Positions 9,040-19,650 of a DNA stretch of 64,000 nt are shown here, piece after piece. Position 1 is the first letter of the stretch. Every line of letters starts with the position of its first letter. The notes beneath the pieces were generated by a model. It was not told the DNA's origin, made no database searches, and was given only the letters and a program-made list of their open reading frames with translations. The stretch is from Haloquadratum walsbyi J07HQW1 (GTDB taxonomy: Archaea; Halobacteriota; Halobacteria; Halobacteriales; Haloferacaceae), in the NCBI GenBank assembly GCA_000415965.1, contig KE356560.1, forward strand, positions 2,622,900-2,686,899. Direction: 5' to 3'. The translations under genes were made by a program, and so were the position numbers.

Positions 9040-9484
9040 TCTGAACGTCTGTATAATAATTTATACCCGCTTCAGTATTAACGTTTAGTGTTTGAGAACG
9101 GTGGAATATCCCGTCCAGCCATCGACGGTGGTTGCCGAGGAGTTGTCGGATTCATCCCGCGGCTCAAGACGCGGGTATTCTCCTCGTATTTTATAAATTC
9201 ATCAACAGGGACTATATTCAATTGGGCGCTTCGACGGTTCACATGCACTTCCGCATAGGCAGCGTCACCGGTCGCCTGTCAGATTATCATTGAGGGCGTG
9301 TTCTCCAGCGCATGTAAGTTGATCAAAGAGGCACTCTCTTTTCGAAACCGGACTTGCTGGGCGATTCGATGCAGAGTGTATATTTGCGTGAGAATACGTT
9401 GTGTGAGTAATCATTGATAGATAAATATGCCGTTCACAGTGCGTGTTAATAACCGTTATCCGACCGCCGACACTACAATATATA

Positions 9485-12340
9485 ATGGCAGACGGGACCG
9501 CCACGCGAGGCGCAGGCGTCTTTAGCGAGTTCAGCGCGCCGGTTCGAGAGGCGCTCTCTGAGCGAGGATTCACCACACCGACGGAGCCACAGCGCCGGGC
9601 GATTCCACCACTGGCGCATGGAAGGAATGCACTCGTCATTGCCCCAACAGGCACAGGAAAAACAGAAACAGCAATGCTCCCTGTCTTCGATGCAATTGCT
9701 GAGAGTGATCTCGATGATTCAGAGCGTGATGGATTCTCTGCACTGTATATCACGCCACTTCGAGCGCTTAATCGAGACATGCGTGACCGACTCACATGGT
9801 GGGGTGAGACGCTTGACATTGATATCGACGTCAGACACGGTGATACGACACAGTATCAACGGCGTCAGCAAGCGGAGGATCCACCAGATGTGCTTGTGAC
9901 AACTCCTGAGACGCTACAGGCAATGCTCACGGGGTCAAAACTCAGAGAGGCACTTACCGGAATCGATCACGTTGTTGTTGATGAGGTACACGAACTTGCG
10001 GCTGCAAAACGAGGTGTGCAATTATCAGTCGCACTTGAGCGGCTCCAAACGCTTGCGGGGTCGTTCCAGCGAATTGGGCTCTCAGCAACAGTTGGCTCCC
10101 CAACGGAGGTCGCTCGGTTTCTAACAGGTGATCGGTCATTCGAGGTGATTGAGATCGATGCCGGGAGCGCGATTGAATTCTCCGTCCATCATCCACCAGT
10201 CACAGAAGCCGATGAACAACTCGCACGTGAGTTAGCGACTGACGAGACGATTGCAAGTCATGTCCGTGTCATTCGGGATATCGTCTCGAATCATAGCTCG
10301 ACGCTTATATTCGTCAATACACGACAAACAGCTGAAGCACTTGGATCACGATTTAAGAAACTTGATGAGCCAATCGAGGTCCATCACGGGTCACTCTCGA
10401 AAGACGTGCGTATCGACGTCGAGGATAGATTCAAGAATGGGCCACTAGATGGGCTTGTCTGTACCTCTTCGATGGAATTGGGTATCGATGTTGGAGAGGT
10501 TGATCATGTCGTCCAGTATGGGAGCCCTCGGGAGGTGGGGCGGCTTCTCCAGCGAGTGGGACGAGCCGGACATCATCGTGATCGCGTCTCACATGGCACT
10601 ATTATCACCTCATCACCAGATGATACTCTTGAAGCGCTTGCAATTGCCCGCCGTGCCACGGAGGGCATTGTCGAGCCTGCACGAATTCATCATGCGAGTC
10701 TCGATACTGTTGCGAATCAAATTATCGGAATCGTAATGGATGAAGAAGAGGTATCAGCTCGTCGGGCGTATCAGATCGTGACGGCTGCGTATCCGTTCAT
10801 CGACCTCGACACGCAGACCTTTCGAGAGGTAATAAGAGAATTGTCATCAAATCGTCTTGTCTGGCTTGAGGAGGATGCAGACCGACTTGAGAAATCCAGC
10901 GGGACGTGGCAGTACTTCTATGCGAACCTCTCGATGATTCCTGATGAAGAGACATATGATGTGTATGATATTTCTTCACGCGGACAGATTGGGACACTCG
11001 ATGAGCGATTTGTACTAAATTTTGCCGAACCAGGAGCTGCATTCATTCAGCGCGGAGAAATGTGGCGAATTAATGATATTGACGATGATGATGCCCAGGT
11101 GAATGTAACACCGATTGAGGACCCAAGTGGTGAGGTGCCATCATGGACTGGTGCTGAGATCCCAGTTCCGGCACACGTTGCAAATGAGGTTGGTGAAATA
11201 CGCGCGGTAGCTGCAAAGCAGTTTGAGACGGGCGCAGATAAAGAAGCCGTCGCTCGAGATCTCGCACGACGATATCCCGCAGATGCCGAAACAATTGCAT
11301 CTGCAGTTGAGCCGATTGAGAGACAGGTCATCGGTGGGTATCCGATTCCAACAGCAGATCGTCTTGTGATCGAGGCGCAAGGACGAACCGTCGTCATAAA
11401 TAGTCCACATGGACATCGAATCAATGAGACGCTTGGGCGTTTACTCGCAGCGCTTGTTGGTCAGCGGACCGGTGCCTCAGTTGGATTGGACATAAGTCCA
11501 TATCGAATTGAATTGGAACTTCCAAGACAGGCATCAATTGGTGATGTCACCGCTGTTTTCGATGAGACGGACCCAGGGCATGTCGAACCAATCCTTGAGT
11601 TGGCACTAAAGAAGGCAGATGCACTGAAATTCACGCTTGCACAGGTTGCTGCGAAGTTCGGTGCACTCAAACGATATCAAGGACGTGAGCGGTTTGGTGG
11701 GGACCGACTTATTGCTGCTCTTGAAGATACACCAGTGTATGATGAAGCACTACGGGAGGTATTCCATACTGACCTTGCGGTCCCAGAGACGACAACACTG
11801 CTTGAGCGATACCACGATGATGAGATGAGAATAGCAACAACGCGTGAGCGGACACCAATCGGCGTTGACGGACGGTCACACGGACAAGAACTGCTTGTAC
11901 CCTCAAATGCCGATGCCGGGGTAATTGAAGCGGTCCGTGATCGAATTCAAGATGACAGTGTGCGATTGCTGTGTCTTCACTGCACCGACTGGGAACAGAA
12001 AAAACCAGTCCGTCGGGTTCGTGACCAACCACGCTGCCCACAGTGTGAAGCGACTCGTATCGCATGTTTGAATCCGTGGGATGAGGACACGCCGAAGGCA
12101 GTCCGCGGTGGGGATCTTGAGGACGCAGACGCTGAGAGACTTCGACGGCGTGCACATCGGTCTGCCAACCTTATCCAGAGTCATGGAAAGCAAGCAGCAA
12201 TTGCCCTTGCCGCCCGTGGGGTTGGACCACAGACAGCCGCCCGAATTATTGGAAATCTCCGCGAGAATGAAACAGAGTTCTACCGAGATATTCTGAAACA
12301 AGAACAACAGTACGCACGGACACAATCGTTTTGGGACTGA
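9485..12340 (+). CDS. lhr: Lhr-type ATP-dependent helicase
   Basis: A 951-residue SF2 helicase from ATG 9485 (MADGTATRGAG). RecA-like domain 1 has Walker A IAPTGTGKTE at about 52-61, the motif PLRALNRDM near 91-99, and DEVH at about 166-169. Domain 2 has VCTSSMELGIDVG and QRVGRAGHHRD. A long Lhr-core/winged-helix region follows. Near residues 828-852 lies a CxxC...CxxC zinc site (CLHC ... CPQC), and the C-terminus carries a helix-hairpin-like segment (ARGVGPQTAARIIGNL). Lhr proteins unwind DNA or DNA:RNA hybrids in repair or RNA metabolism. An ATG 42 bp upstream is in frame, but the helicase domain fits the inner start. The gene is convergent with the Cdc48 gene. Confidence 0.92.
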   Translation: MADGTATRGAGVFSEFSAPVREALSERGFTTPTEPQRRAIPPLAHGRNALVIAPTGTGKTETAMLPVFDAIAESDLDDSERDGFSALYITPLRALNRDMRDRLTWWGETLDIDIDVRHGDTTQYQRRQQAEDPPDVLVTTPETLQAMLTGSKLREALTGIDHVVVDEVHELAAAKRGVQLSVALERLQTLAGSFQRIGLSATVGSPTEVARFLTGDRSFEVIEIDAGSAIEFSVHHPPVTEADEQLARELATDETIASHVRVIRDIVSNHSSTLIFVNTRQTAEALGSRFKKLDEPIEVHHGSLSKDVRIDVEDRFKNGPLDGLVCTSSMELGIDVGEVDHVVQYGSPREVGRLLQRVGRAGHHRDRVSHGTIITSSPDDTLEALAIARRATEGIVEPARIHHASLDTVANQIIGIVMDEEEVSARRAYQIVTAAYPFIDLDTQTFREVIRELSSNRLVWLEEDADRLEKSSGTWQYFYANLSMIPDEETYDVYDISSRGQIGTLDERFVLNFAEPGAAFIQRGEMWRINDIDDDDAQVNVTPIEDPSGEVPSWTGAEIPVPAHVANEVGEIRAVAAKQFETGADKEAVARDLARRYPADAETIASAVEPIERQVIGGYPIPTADRLVIEAQGRTVVINSPHGHRINETLGRLLAALVGQRTGASVGLDISPYRIELELPRQASIGDVTAVFDETDPGHVEPILELALKKADALKFTLAQVAAKFGALKRYQGRERFGGDRLIAALEDTPVYDEALREVFHTDLAVPETTTLLERYHDDEMRIATTRERTPIGVDGRSHGQELLVPSNADAGVIEAVRDRIQDDSVRLLCLHCTDWEQKKPVRRVRDQPRCPQCEATRIACLNPWDEDTPKAVRGGDLEDADAERLRRRAHRSANLIQSHGKQAAIALAARGVGPQTAARIIGNLRENETEFYRDILKQEQQYARTQSFWD

Positions 12341-12599
12341 TCATCTCGATATGACTATATTATTCGTGATTGTGGAAAATAAATGATGACAAGCACATCG
12401 GTGTGAATGGGAGCTATCATGTATTTATGCTGAGATGAAATAAAATGGTATTCTCCGGTCTGGGCGGACCACCGAAGCTCATACGCATGGTTATCCCACA
12501 TCCATCTTCAACAACAGAGCCTTCGCCACGGTCGGAGTGCCCCGATTAGTAATGAGCGAGTGAGTGTAACTGTAACTGTGAGCGTGGATTTATTACAAT
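12341..12599. other. Convergent intergenic spacer
   Basis: The spacer between the helicase and the Cdc48 3' ends (12341-12744) contains repeat copy B in its right part. The left part has no gene; it shows a short degenerate GTGTAACTGTAACTGTGA run near 12563-12582. Confidence 0.5.
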
Positions 12600-12726
12600 T
12601 AACAGTTATTGGTACTGTGATTTTTGTCTCTGAAGTTGCAGCGGAACGCGTCACTGGGCGTTCCAGGTGAACTCAGTCTGAGTGTGGGTTCGGAGAGACA
12701 CAGTGGTCAGATTGCCACCGACTATG
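12600..12726 (+). repeat. Dispersed TIR-bounded repeat, copy B
   Basis: A forward copy: TAACAGTTATTGGTACTGTG at the left, CAGATTGCCACCGACTAT at the right, with the shared internal blocks GAAGTTGCA, GCGTTCCAGGTGAACTCAG and GGAGAGACACAGTGGTCAG. It ends about 18 bp beyond the Cdc48 stop codon. Copy C (inverted) lies on the other side of the same gene. Confidence 0.8.
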
Positions 12727-12744
12727 AAAGAGAAATACACCACA

Positions 12745-15066
12745 TCAATATAGTTCATCATCAGCATCGGTGTTAGCATCATGCATCGCGGTATCTCCAA
12801 CACGGTTCTCAGTCGGTTCGATCGAGTCAAGTGCTGTTTCGAAATGTGACCGTGTAAGGACAATTTCATCAGCGTGTTCGTTTGCAGCGGTACCGTCGTA
12901 TTCAGTGGTAACAGATTCGATTGCACGCACTGACGCATCACGGACAATCGCTTCGATATCTGCGCCGGCGTATCCTGCGGTCTTGCCAACGAGTTCATCG
13001 CGATCGATATCATCAGCGAGTGGCTTACCAGAAAGATGAATCTCAAGAATAGCACGACGTGCTGCGGCATCCGGACGAGGAACCGCAATGTGCGATTCAA
13101 GCCTCCCAGGGCGGAGCAATGCAGAATCAATTGTATCACGTCGATTTGTCGCTGCGAGCACGACGAGATTTGGATGGTCGGTGATCTGATCAAGTTCAGT
13201 AAGCAATTGCGATACAACACGATCACTGACCCCACTGTCGGTGCCACCACCCGCTCGACTCGCTGCGACAGCATCAATTTCATCAAAGAAGATAATTGCC
13301 GGAGCGGCTTGTCGAGCTCGTTCGAACACCTCTCGAACGGCTTTTTCGGATTCACCGACGTATCGATCAAGAAGTTCTGGACCAGCGACCTCAACAAAAT
13401 TAATCTCAGCTTCACCGGCAATCGCACGTGCAAGTAACGTCTTTCCAGTTCCTGGTGGTCCATACAATAATGCACCCGTTGGTGGGTCTGTGTCAACCGC
13501 ATCAAATAGCGGACCGTACGTGAGCGGCCACATGACTGCCCGTTCAAGTGTCTGCTTTGCTGCATCAAGTCCTCCGACATCATCGAAGGTTGTCGTTGGT
13601 GACTCAGCGACATATTCACGGATTGCTGATGGGTCGACAGCTGCCATTGCATCCATCATGTCCTCACGGGTGACCGAGAGTGAGGTGAGCGTCTCAGGAG
13701 CGCTGTCATCACGACGACCGCGACGAAGTGCTGTCATTGCTGCCTCAGTGGTGAGTGACTCAAGATCAGCACCAACAAATCCATGTGTTTGTGCTGCAAG
13801 CCGGTCAAGATCGACATTATCCGCGAGTGGCATCTGTCGTGTGTGAACAGCAAGAATTTCACGTCGCCCTTGCTCGTCTGGAACGCCAATCTCAATTTCA
13901 CGATCAAATCGACCACCACGGCGAAGCGCAGGATCAAGGGTATCAACGCGGTTTGTCGCCCCGACGACGACAACATCGCCACGGGCGTCAAGTCCGTCCA
14001 TGAGTGAGAGCAACTGTCCTACAATACGGTTTTCGACATCACCGCCATCATCACGAGCGGGTGCGATTGAGTCAATCTCGTCGAAGAAAACGATTGAGGG
14101 AGCTTCCTCACGAGCCGTTTCAAACTTCTCTCGGAGTTGCTCTTCAGACTCACCCTTGTATTTCGACATAATCTCTGGTCCGGAAATGTTGATAAATGTC
14201 GCATCAACCTCGTTGGCGACAGCTTTGGCAATAAGCGTTTTTCCGGTTCCTGGAGGTCCATATAAGAGCACACCCTTTGGCGGGTCAACACCAAGATGTG
14301 TGAACACTGTCGGTGCTGATAACGGAAGCTCGATCATCTCTCGAACCAACTCAAGTTCATTATCAAGCCCACCGATATCTTCATACGTCACAGTCGGTGA
14401 CTGTGCAGGTGACGATTCGTTGTCAATTGAACCGGACGGAGATGCAGGTGCTGTTGATCCATCGGCTTGATCATCGCGTGATGTCTCATCACCCGTCCTA
14501 CCACGCTGTGTTTCCGTTGAGGTTGACGTTGACGTTGAGAAAACACGGTCGTCCGTTGCCGACTGTCCTCGTCGGGTAAGACGGAGCGTGGTTGTGTCGG
14601 TAACACGAACCTGACCTTCTGGGCGTGTCGTAGTGACGGTAAACGGCTCATCACTCACCGACTCAAATCGAATTTGCCCATCGGCCTGGATTGGGCGGTC
14701 ACGGAGCGCTCGCTTAATCAACTCAACAGCACGATCTTCATCTGCAAATGCGACATCCGGGGGCATTGAGAGAGTGACCGACCGGGCATCATCAACATTG
14801 ACGGGACGGATACGAACTGTATCGCCAATTGTTACATCAGCATTCGCTCGGGTGTCGGCATCAACAAGGACAACATTCCCAGAAACACCACCGCTTGCTG
14901 GCCACACTTTTGCAACTGTCTCACGATCACCAATAATCAATACTGTGTCACCACTGAGGACACCGAGTTGCTGTCGTGCTGACTCAGGAAGACGAGCAAT
15001 CCCGCGTCCCGCGTCACGCTTTTCTGCACCGCGGACAGTCAGAGAAACAGCGTTGTCCTTATTCAT
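12745..15066 (-). CDS. cdc48: Cdc48/p97-family AAA ATPase
   Basis: A 773-residue double-AAA ATPase. Residues 1-165 form the Cdc48 N-domain ([29 protein letters not shown]). A low-complexity linker ([11 protein letters not shown], then Asp/Ser/Pro-rich to about 222) is longer than usual. D1 has Walker A GPPGTGKT at 270-277 and Walker B FFDEID near 328-332. D2 repeats both motifs ([13 protein letters not shown] near 540; [12 protein letters not shown]) with conserved arginines ([15 protein letters not shown]). Cdc48 unfolds proteins and feeds them to the proteasome. The C-terminal tail ([11 protein letters not shown]) resembles tails that dock on the proteasome through a penultimate Leu and terminal Tyr; this is an inference. 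The gene is bracketed by inverted copies of the dispersed repeat. Confidence 0.93.
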   Translation of the reverse strand: MNKDNAVSLTVRGAEKRDAGRGIARLPESARQQLGVLSGDTVLIIGDRETVAKVWPASGGVSGNVVLVDADTRANADVTIGDTVRIRPVNVDDARSVTLSMPPDVAFADEDRAVELIKRALRDRPIQADGQIRFESVSDEPFTVTTTRPEGQVRVTDTTTLRLTRRGQSATDDRVFSTSTSTSTETQRGRTGDETSRDDQADGSTAPASPSGSIDNESSPAQSPTVTYEDIGGLDNELELVREMIELPLSAPTVFTHLGVDPPKGVLLYGPPGTGKTLIAKAVANEVDATFINISGPEIMSKYKGESEEQLREKFETAREEAPSIVFFDEIDSIAPARDDGGDVENRIVGQLLSLMDGLDARGDVVVVGATNRVDTLDPALRRGGRFDREIEIGVPDEQGRREILAVHTRQMPLADNVDLDRLAAQTHGFVGADLESLTTEAAMTALRRGRRDDSAPETLTSLSVTREDMMDAMAAVDPSAIREYVAESPTTTFDDVGGLDAAKQTLERAVMWPLTYGPLFDAVDTDPPTGALLYGPPGTGKTLLARAIAGEAEINFVEVAGPELLDRYVGESEKAVREVFERARQAAPAIIFFDEIDAVAASRAGGGTDSGVSDRVVSQLLTELDQITDHPNLVVLAATNRRDTIDSALLRPGRLESHIAVPRPDAAARRAILEIHLSGKPLADDIDRDELVGKTAGYAGADIEAIVRDASVRAIESVTTEYDGTAANEHADEIVLTRSHFETALDSIEPTENRVGDTAMHDANTDADDELY

Positions 15067-15187
15067 ATATTATATTGGGTTCACGCGCTCTTTTGTCTTA
15101 TCCGTCTGCCACGAGCGATAGCGGCGTTCCCATTTTTTGTTTCGGGGGTTCCTCTCGATGCTGTTGTCCACATATAACATAGCCGAC

Positions 15188-15305
15188 TTATCAGTCGTTG
15201 GTAATCTGACCACCGTGTTTATCCGAAGCCACACTGAGTTCAGCTAGAACACCCGGTGACGCGTTCCGCCTCGGATACAGAAGTCACAGTCCTAACAACT
15301 GTTAT
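15188..15305 (-). repeat. Dispersed TIR-bounded repeat, copy C
   Basis: A reverse copy: TTATCAGTCGTTGGTAATCT, GACCACCGTG, CCGAAGCCACACTGAGTTCA, GACGCGTTCCG, then CACAGTCCTAACAACTGTTA. It lies about 120 bp upstream of the Cdc48 start and just before a PATE-like element, in the long divergent spacer 15067-16258. Confidence 0.75.
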
Positions 15306-15354
15306 CAATGTATATGTACCGGAATGATGTCGGCGGGGCTAGTATGTTATAGGT

Positions 15355-15885
15355 GATACAGGCGCAATCCCACTGAGGCTGTGGATACGCGCCGTCGCAG
15401 CCTGTGTTTCCGAACACTTTTTTATAAAATTACGTACATATAACTGTCGGCGCACTGGTTCTGACCCCAGTGTCGCCGGGCGCTCGACAGGTGGCGGTTC
15501 GAGTGTAAGTGTAAGTGTGAGTGTCCGCCCACACTGGAAACAGGGTTTGACCCATGTGGAAAGCAAACAACAAGCATCGGGTGAGTGTCACCGTAAGTAA
15601 CTCTGAGTCTGGTGAGACTGACCGAAGTTCCTGTGGCACAACTCACACAGGAGCGCGTTCTCTACCGAGGGGAGGAGTCCCGGGGGCGGGGGTTGGGGTT
15701 TGGGGTTTGGCTTTGGCACTCCCAATACACAGAGGCTGTCCCTTGCCCAGATCCGGCTGTATACCGATTCCCACGGTGTGTTCGCTTGGCAGTCTGTGAC
15801 CCTGCACCTGACACTCCCAACTCAACTCAGCGCTGTGGTGTGATGCCGTGGGATTCCTTCGCGTTCACCCCGAGGAGGATATCAA
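15355..15885 (+). mobile_element. Transposase-less PATE-like element (IS200/IS605-type ends)
   Basis: The right end reads GGATTCCTTCGCGTTCACCC then CGAGGAGGATATCAA, matching the right ends at 7572 and 52499 (same terminal TCAA). A left-end hairpin (AATCCCAC...GTGGAT near 15365-15385) sits in the expected place. Internally GGAGGAGTCCCGGGGGCGGG matches the element at 51930. No transposase frame exists. The remaining spacer to about 16220 holds nothing I can assign. Confidence 0.6.
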
Positions 15886-16228
15886 ATACGACGTGGTCGT
15901 GGTGTCTGGGACTGCGCTTATAGATATCTCACCCTCTTGAGGACAATCGCCGGAGAGACTTTCTGTGCGGTTTCTCTTAGGTTAATGATAGTAACGTATC
16001 AAAACGCAGCTTTGAGGCTATTTGGAGAGAGGCTGTGGTTATGATAATTGAAGCTCTGCGGTCTAAACTACCACCCTCCTCGCCAGCGAGCGCTGACTTC
16101 TTGTAGACGGAAGCGGGGTAGAGGGTCAACACGTTGGATGAGCGTCTGTGAATTGCTACCAGGCACAAAATTCAGTATGTATTTTTTAGAGTTACCGCAG
16201 AGATAACCCGACCAACCGCATCATATCA

Positions 16229-16236
16229 TTTATACT
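16229..16236 (+). promoter_or_regulatory. Probable TATA box for the ABC transporter operon
   Basis: TTTATACT lies about 27 bp upstream of the ATG at 16259. This is the spacing of a haloarchaeal promoter for a leaderless or nearly leaderless transcript. Confidence 0.5.
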
Positions 16237-16258
16237 ACCCCCTTGTTGAATGTACTCC

Positions 16259-17587
16259 ATGATACAACGACGTAAATTTCTAGCCGGGACTGGTGCGGCG
16301 ACGGTTACCACGTTGGCAGGCTGTTCTGGAAGCTCGAGCGCTGGAGATGAGTCCAGCGGTGGGGACGCAGCGAATGGTGCCGAGGCGACAGCCAATGAGA
16401 ATGAGAGTGACGCTGCTGGTGAGACAATCCCGGTTGGGGTGTTGTTACCATTTTCTGGTGAATACGCGTGGGTAGGTGAGAATGTGCTTCCTGTTGTGCG
16501 GATGCTTGCACAGGAAATAAACGAACAGGGCGGCATCGGTAATCGGGATATAACAGTTGTCCAGGGTGATACGGAAGGGTCACCCTCCGCATCATTATCA
16601 GCAGCAAAGAAACTCATCACAGTCGAAGATGTGGCTGGAATTATTGGTCCGACGTCAATTACGATGTCTGCAGTGTTTGATTTATTTCAAACCAACCAGG
16701 TACCAGTTGTGACACCAACAGCAGGCACGACCTCGCTGGATGACCGTGGTGGTGAATACGTCTTCCGGACGGTGCCATCTGATGCACTTGGTGGGCGTGC
16801 TATTGCGAAGGCACTTCGCAATGAGCAGTACAATACTACTACGAGCTATTCGGATATGGCGCTGATGGTCGGGAATAAGGAGGTATTTCAGTCGTTCAAA
16901 AATCCAATCAAAAGCTCATTTGCCGAATTTGGCGGAACCGTCACTGAGACGGTTGATTTCAAAACTGGAAAAGCATCGTATGAAAGCGAGATGCAGACGA
17001 TAATGAACACCGATCCGGCGGTCACCGTCCTTGTCGGGTCGAAAGATGACAGTATTAAAATTATGCGGGCTGCATTTCAGGCTGGCTATGAGGGGAATTG
17101 GTATGTCACACAAGATCAAACGACGGAGGTATTTCTTGATGAAGCTCCACAGGAGGTCACAAACAATATACTTGGACTGCAATCAGCAACGTATCAGGCT
17201 GCCGAAGAGAAGGGGCGAATCAAGCAATTCAAACAGCGCGTACAGGAATTCACCGGCTCGGAACCGAGATTGTTCGCGCGTAACACGTATGACGCAATGA
17301 ACGTTCTCGGTCTTGCAATGAAAGCAACGGCGGTCGCGAATACACAAATTACCTCAGCGAACGTCGCAGACAATATTCGGACCGTGACAGCTCCGTCAGG
17401 AACAGTTGTCACAAGCTATACCGAGGGTGCATCTACAGTGAGCAATCAAAACACACTTGATTATCGGGGGCTCATCGGTCCAATCGATTTCAATGAACAT
17501 GGAGATGTCAGTTCGCCGTTCGCAATCATGCAGTCAAACAGTGGATCCTGGACAGAACTCGCAGTCATTCCACCAAGTGAATTATAA
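16259..17587 (+). CDS. livJ: ABC transporter substrate-binding lipoprotein (branched-chain amino acid type)
   Basis: A 442-residue periplasmic-binding protein. The N-terminus MIQRRKFLAGTGAATVTTLA has a twin-arginine motif followed by the lipobox LAGC (Cys22), so Tat export and lipid anchoring are expected, as is common in haloarchaea. A Ser/Gly/Asp-rich tether follows. The mature domain (VGVLLPFSGEYAWVGENVLP; VQGDTEGSPSASLSAAKKLI; GIIGPTSITMSAVF) is type I leucine/isoleucine/valine-binding-protein-like. I prefer ATG 16259 over 16250 because it places RR at residues 4-5 and suits the TATA box. Two permeases and two ATPases follow on the same strand. The actual substrate could also be urea or amides. 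Confidence 0.88.
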   Translation: MIQRRKFLAGTGAATVTTLAGCSGSSSAGDESSGGDAANGAEATANENESDAAGETIPVGVLLPFSGEYAWVGENVLPVVRMLAQEINEQGGIGNRDITVVQGDTEGSPSASLSAAKKLITVEDVAGIIGPTSITMSAVFDLFQTNQVPVVTPTAGTTSLDDRGGEYVFRTVPSDALGGRAIAKALRNEQYNTTTSYSDMALMVGNKEVFQSFKNPIKSSFAEFGGTVTETVDFKTGKASYESEMQTIMNTDPAVTVLVGSKDDSIKIMRAAFQAGYEGNWYVTQDQTTEVFLDEAPQEVTNNILGLQSATYQAAEEKGRIKQFKQRVQEFTGSEPRLFARNTYDAMNVLGLAMKATAVANTQITSANVADNIRTVTAPSGTVVTSYTEGASTVSNQNTLDYRGLIGPIDFNEHGDVSSPFAIMQSNSGSWTELAVIPPSEL

Positions 17588-17601
17588 TACTCGGTTGATT
17601 T

Positions 17602-18486
17602 ATGACCGGAGTCACAACGCAGCTCGTACAAACACTGATTTATGGGTTAATTGAAGGTAGTGTTATTTCCGTTGGTGCGGTTGGATTAACACTATCGTAT
17701 GGCGTTACCCGATTCATTAATTTCGCATATGGAGAATTTCTTACATACGGTGCGTATATCACCTTGTTTTTATCTGGGACCGGGATTGGACTTTCATTAC
17801 CACTTCCGATCTCTGCGGTCATTGCGGTTTTATTAGTCGGAGTCTTTGGCGTCATTATCTCACGAGTTTTTTTCGAGCCACTCTCGACCCGCGGACCGAT
17901 TCCACTGCTCATCACCTCGATTGGCGTTGCGTTTATTCTTCGATATTCGTTGACGGCTGCTGTGGGTGTCTCAGCACGACAACTTCCAGTACCCCTGATG
18001 CGTCCAGTCGAATTCTTCGGCGTCGGCACAACACCAATCCGTGCAACAGTGTTTCTCATTGCAGTTGTAACGATGTTACTTATTCACATTTTGCTCGGGT
18101 ATACGATGCTTGGAAAAACAATGCGAGCAACAAGTGGGAATCGCACCCTCGCTGAGATTGCCGGAATCGATACCGAGAGTGTCATTCGAAGGACATGGTT
18201 TCTTTCCGCAGGCGCGGGCGCACTCGCCGGGGTGCTTTATGCAATATTATTCGCACCGTTCCGCCCGACCATTGGGTTTGAGTATCTCATCGTTATTTTT
18301 GCCGCGACACTTCTTGGCGGCATTGGTCGTCCATATGGGGCAATGCTCGGTGCGGTTATCGTTGGGGTTGCAATGAGTCTTGGGACGACATATCTCTCTG
18401 CAGAGTATACAATGGCGTACGCGTTTGCGATCCTTGTTGGGGTGTTATTATTTAATCCAACTGGCATTGCCGGGAGTGAAATCTGA
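17602..18486 (+). CDS. livH: ABC transporter permease LivH-type
   Basis: A 294-residue membrane protein beginning MTGVTTQLVQTLIYGLIEGS. The segment LTLSYGVTRFINFAYGEFLT is characteristic of LivH permeases, followed by six to eight hydrophobic segments. The cytoplasmic EAA-like loop, which contacts the ATPases, is visible as GKTMRATSGNRTLAEIAGID near residues 171-190. It starts 14 bp after the binding-protein gene. Its TGA stop overlaps the next ATG (TGATG at 18484-18488), so translation of the two permeases is probably coupled. Confidence 0.88.
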   Translation: MTGVTTQLVQTLIYGLIEGSVISVGAVGLTLSYGVTRFINFAYGEFLTYGAYITLFLSGTGIGLSLPLPISAVIAVLLVGVFGVIISRVFFEPLSTRGPIPLLITSIGVAFILRYSLTAAVGVSARQLPVPLMRPVEFFGVGTTPIRATVFLIAVVTMLLIHILLGYTMLGKTMRATSGNRTLAEIAGIDTESVIRRTWFLSAGAGALAGVLYAILFAPFRPTIGFEYLIVIFAATLLGGIGRPYGAMLGAVIVGVAMSLGTTYLSAEYTMAYAFAILVGVLLFNPTGIAGSEI

Positions 18487-19556
18487 TGAGCATTTTGAGT
18501 TTGATACCACTTATCTCACTCCCTGGTTGGGGCTCATTTTTGCTTACTGCACTCACCATTGCAGGTATTTACTCACTTTTGGCACTTGGGTTGAATATCC
18601 ATTATGGATATACTGGTTTGATTAACTTTGGACATGTTGCATTCTTCGCAGCCGGTGCATATGCCGCAGCGATACTGACAGTCCCGCCACCGACACAGAC
18701 CATTGGCGCAGAGTATCTCGTCGGGCTGAACCTTCCGATGCCGATCGGTCTTCCAATCAGTCTGATTGGCGCTGCAATCACTGGTGGTCTCCTCTCAGCA
18801 TGTATTGGCATAACGAGTGCTCGTCTTGGAAGTCATTATCTCGCAATTGCGACATTTGCCCTTGCAGGAATCTTCGGCAGCGTGCTTGAAAATGAAGCAT
18901 GGCTGACAAACGGCTCATTTGGACTCAATAATGTCCCACGACCCGGTCGTGCAGCGATGGGTGTTTCTGAATGGGAGTTACTGTATTTCATATTCGTTGT
19001 CATCGTGTTAGTTGGCGTGATGACTGTGCTTACTCGATTGACTCATTCGCCATTTGGTCGTCTACTGAAAGGGGTCCGTGAAAATGAAGACGCTGCGAAG
19101 ATGCTTGGAAAGAATAGCACGCGAGTAAAGCTTACCTCATTTATAATTGGGGGCGCAGTCGCAGGTCTCGCCGGTGGGCTTTATGCACATTATATTGGCA
19201 GTGTCGTTGTTCAGCAGTTCGTGCCATCAGTGACATTCACAATCTGGGCGGCATTGCTCCTTGGTGGGGTTGCCTCGAATAGTGGTGCAATCGTTGGTGC
19301 GTTCTTACTCATTGGATTTCGAGAGTCGACACGGTTTCTGAGCAGCATATACGATGGACTGCTCACGGCGTTACCTGAGGTGATAGCCACCGGATTGCGT
19401 GTTTTGATACGACCATTCCCGGATCATCCTTCATTTGTCCCAAGTCTCCGGTTCGTCGTAATTGGCTTATTGATCGTCTTGGTGATACGATACCGACCTG
19501 AAGGTGTCTTTGGCGATTCGCGCGAAATTGAAGCGATTGGGGAGGAAGAACAATGA
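18486..19556 (+). CDS. livM: ABC transporter permease LivM-type
   Basis: A 356-residue permease with the LivM signature LNIHYGYTGLINFGHVAFFA near residues 36-55 and many hydrophobic segments. The coupling loop reads GRLLKGVRENEDAAKMLGKN. It overlaps the upstream livH-type gene by one base. A 94 bp spacer follows before the first ATPase gene, containing an A-rich AATAAAAATAACAATAACAA run at about 19558-19577. Confidence 0.88.
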   Translation: MSILSLIPLISLPGWGSFLLTALTIAGIYSLLALGLNIHYGYTGLINFGHVAFFAAGAYAAAILTVPPPTQTIGAEYLVGLNLPMPIGLPISLIGAAITGGLLSACIGITSARLGSHYLAIATFALAGIFGSVLENEAWLTNGSFGLNNVPRPGRAAMGVSEWELLYFIFVVIVLVGVMTVLTRLTHSPFGRLLKGVRENEDAAKMLGKNSTRVKLTSFIIGGAVAGLAGGLYAHYIGSVVVQQFVPSVTFTIWAALLLGGVASNSGAIVGAFLLIGFRESTRFLSSIYDGLLTALPEVIATGLRVLIRPFPDHPSFVPSLRFVVIGLLIVLVIRYRPEGVFGDSREIEAIGEEEQ

Positions 19557-19650
19557 CAATAAAAATAACAATAACAATAATACCAGTGAGAGTGAGAATG
19601 TGTCAACGCACGCAGAATAGTGAGCACACACAGATCAAAATCGTTTAAAG

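Larger units (their letters stand above)
7572..9190 (-). mobile_element. Decayed IS200/IS605-type (IS1341-like) TnpB-only element
   Basis: The right end on the + strand begins TTGACATCC and then carries a perfect 20 bp palindrome at 7582-7601 (CCTCCGCGTTAACGCGGAGG). The left end has the hairpin arms CCCGCG/CGCGGG at 9156-9175 inside a stretch that on the minus strand reads AGGAGAATACCCGCG. Such subterminal hairpins, no terminal inverted repeats and a single tnpB-like gene are typical of the family. No tnpA is present, so any movement would have to be in trans. The TnpB frame is broken (next entry). The outer limits are approximate to a few bases. Confidence 0.8.

Noticed and set aside
12651..13652. 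Long 333-codon open frame on the minus strand overlapping cdc48
   Set aside because: It lies in another frame of the same DNA as the clear Cdc48 D2 domain and has Ser/Arg/Leu-rich, non-acidic composition unlike haloarchaeal proteins.
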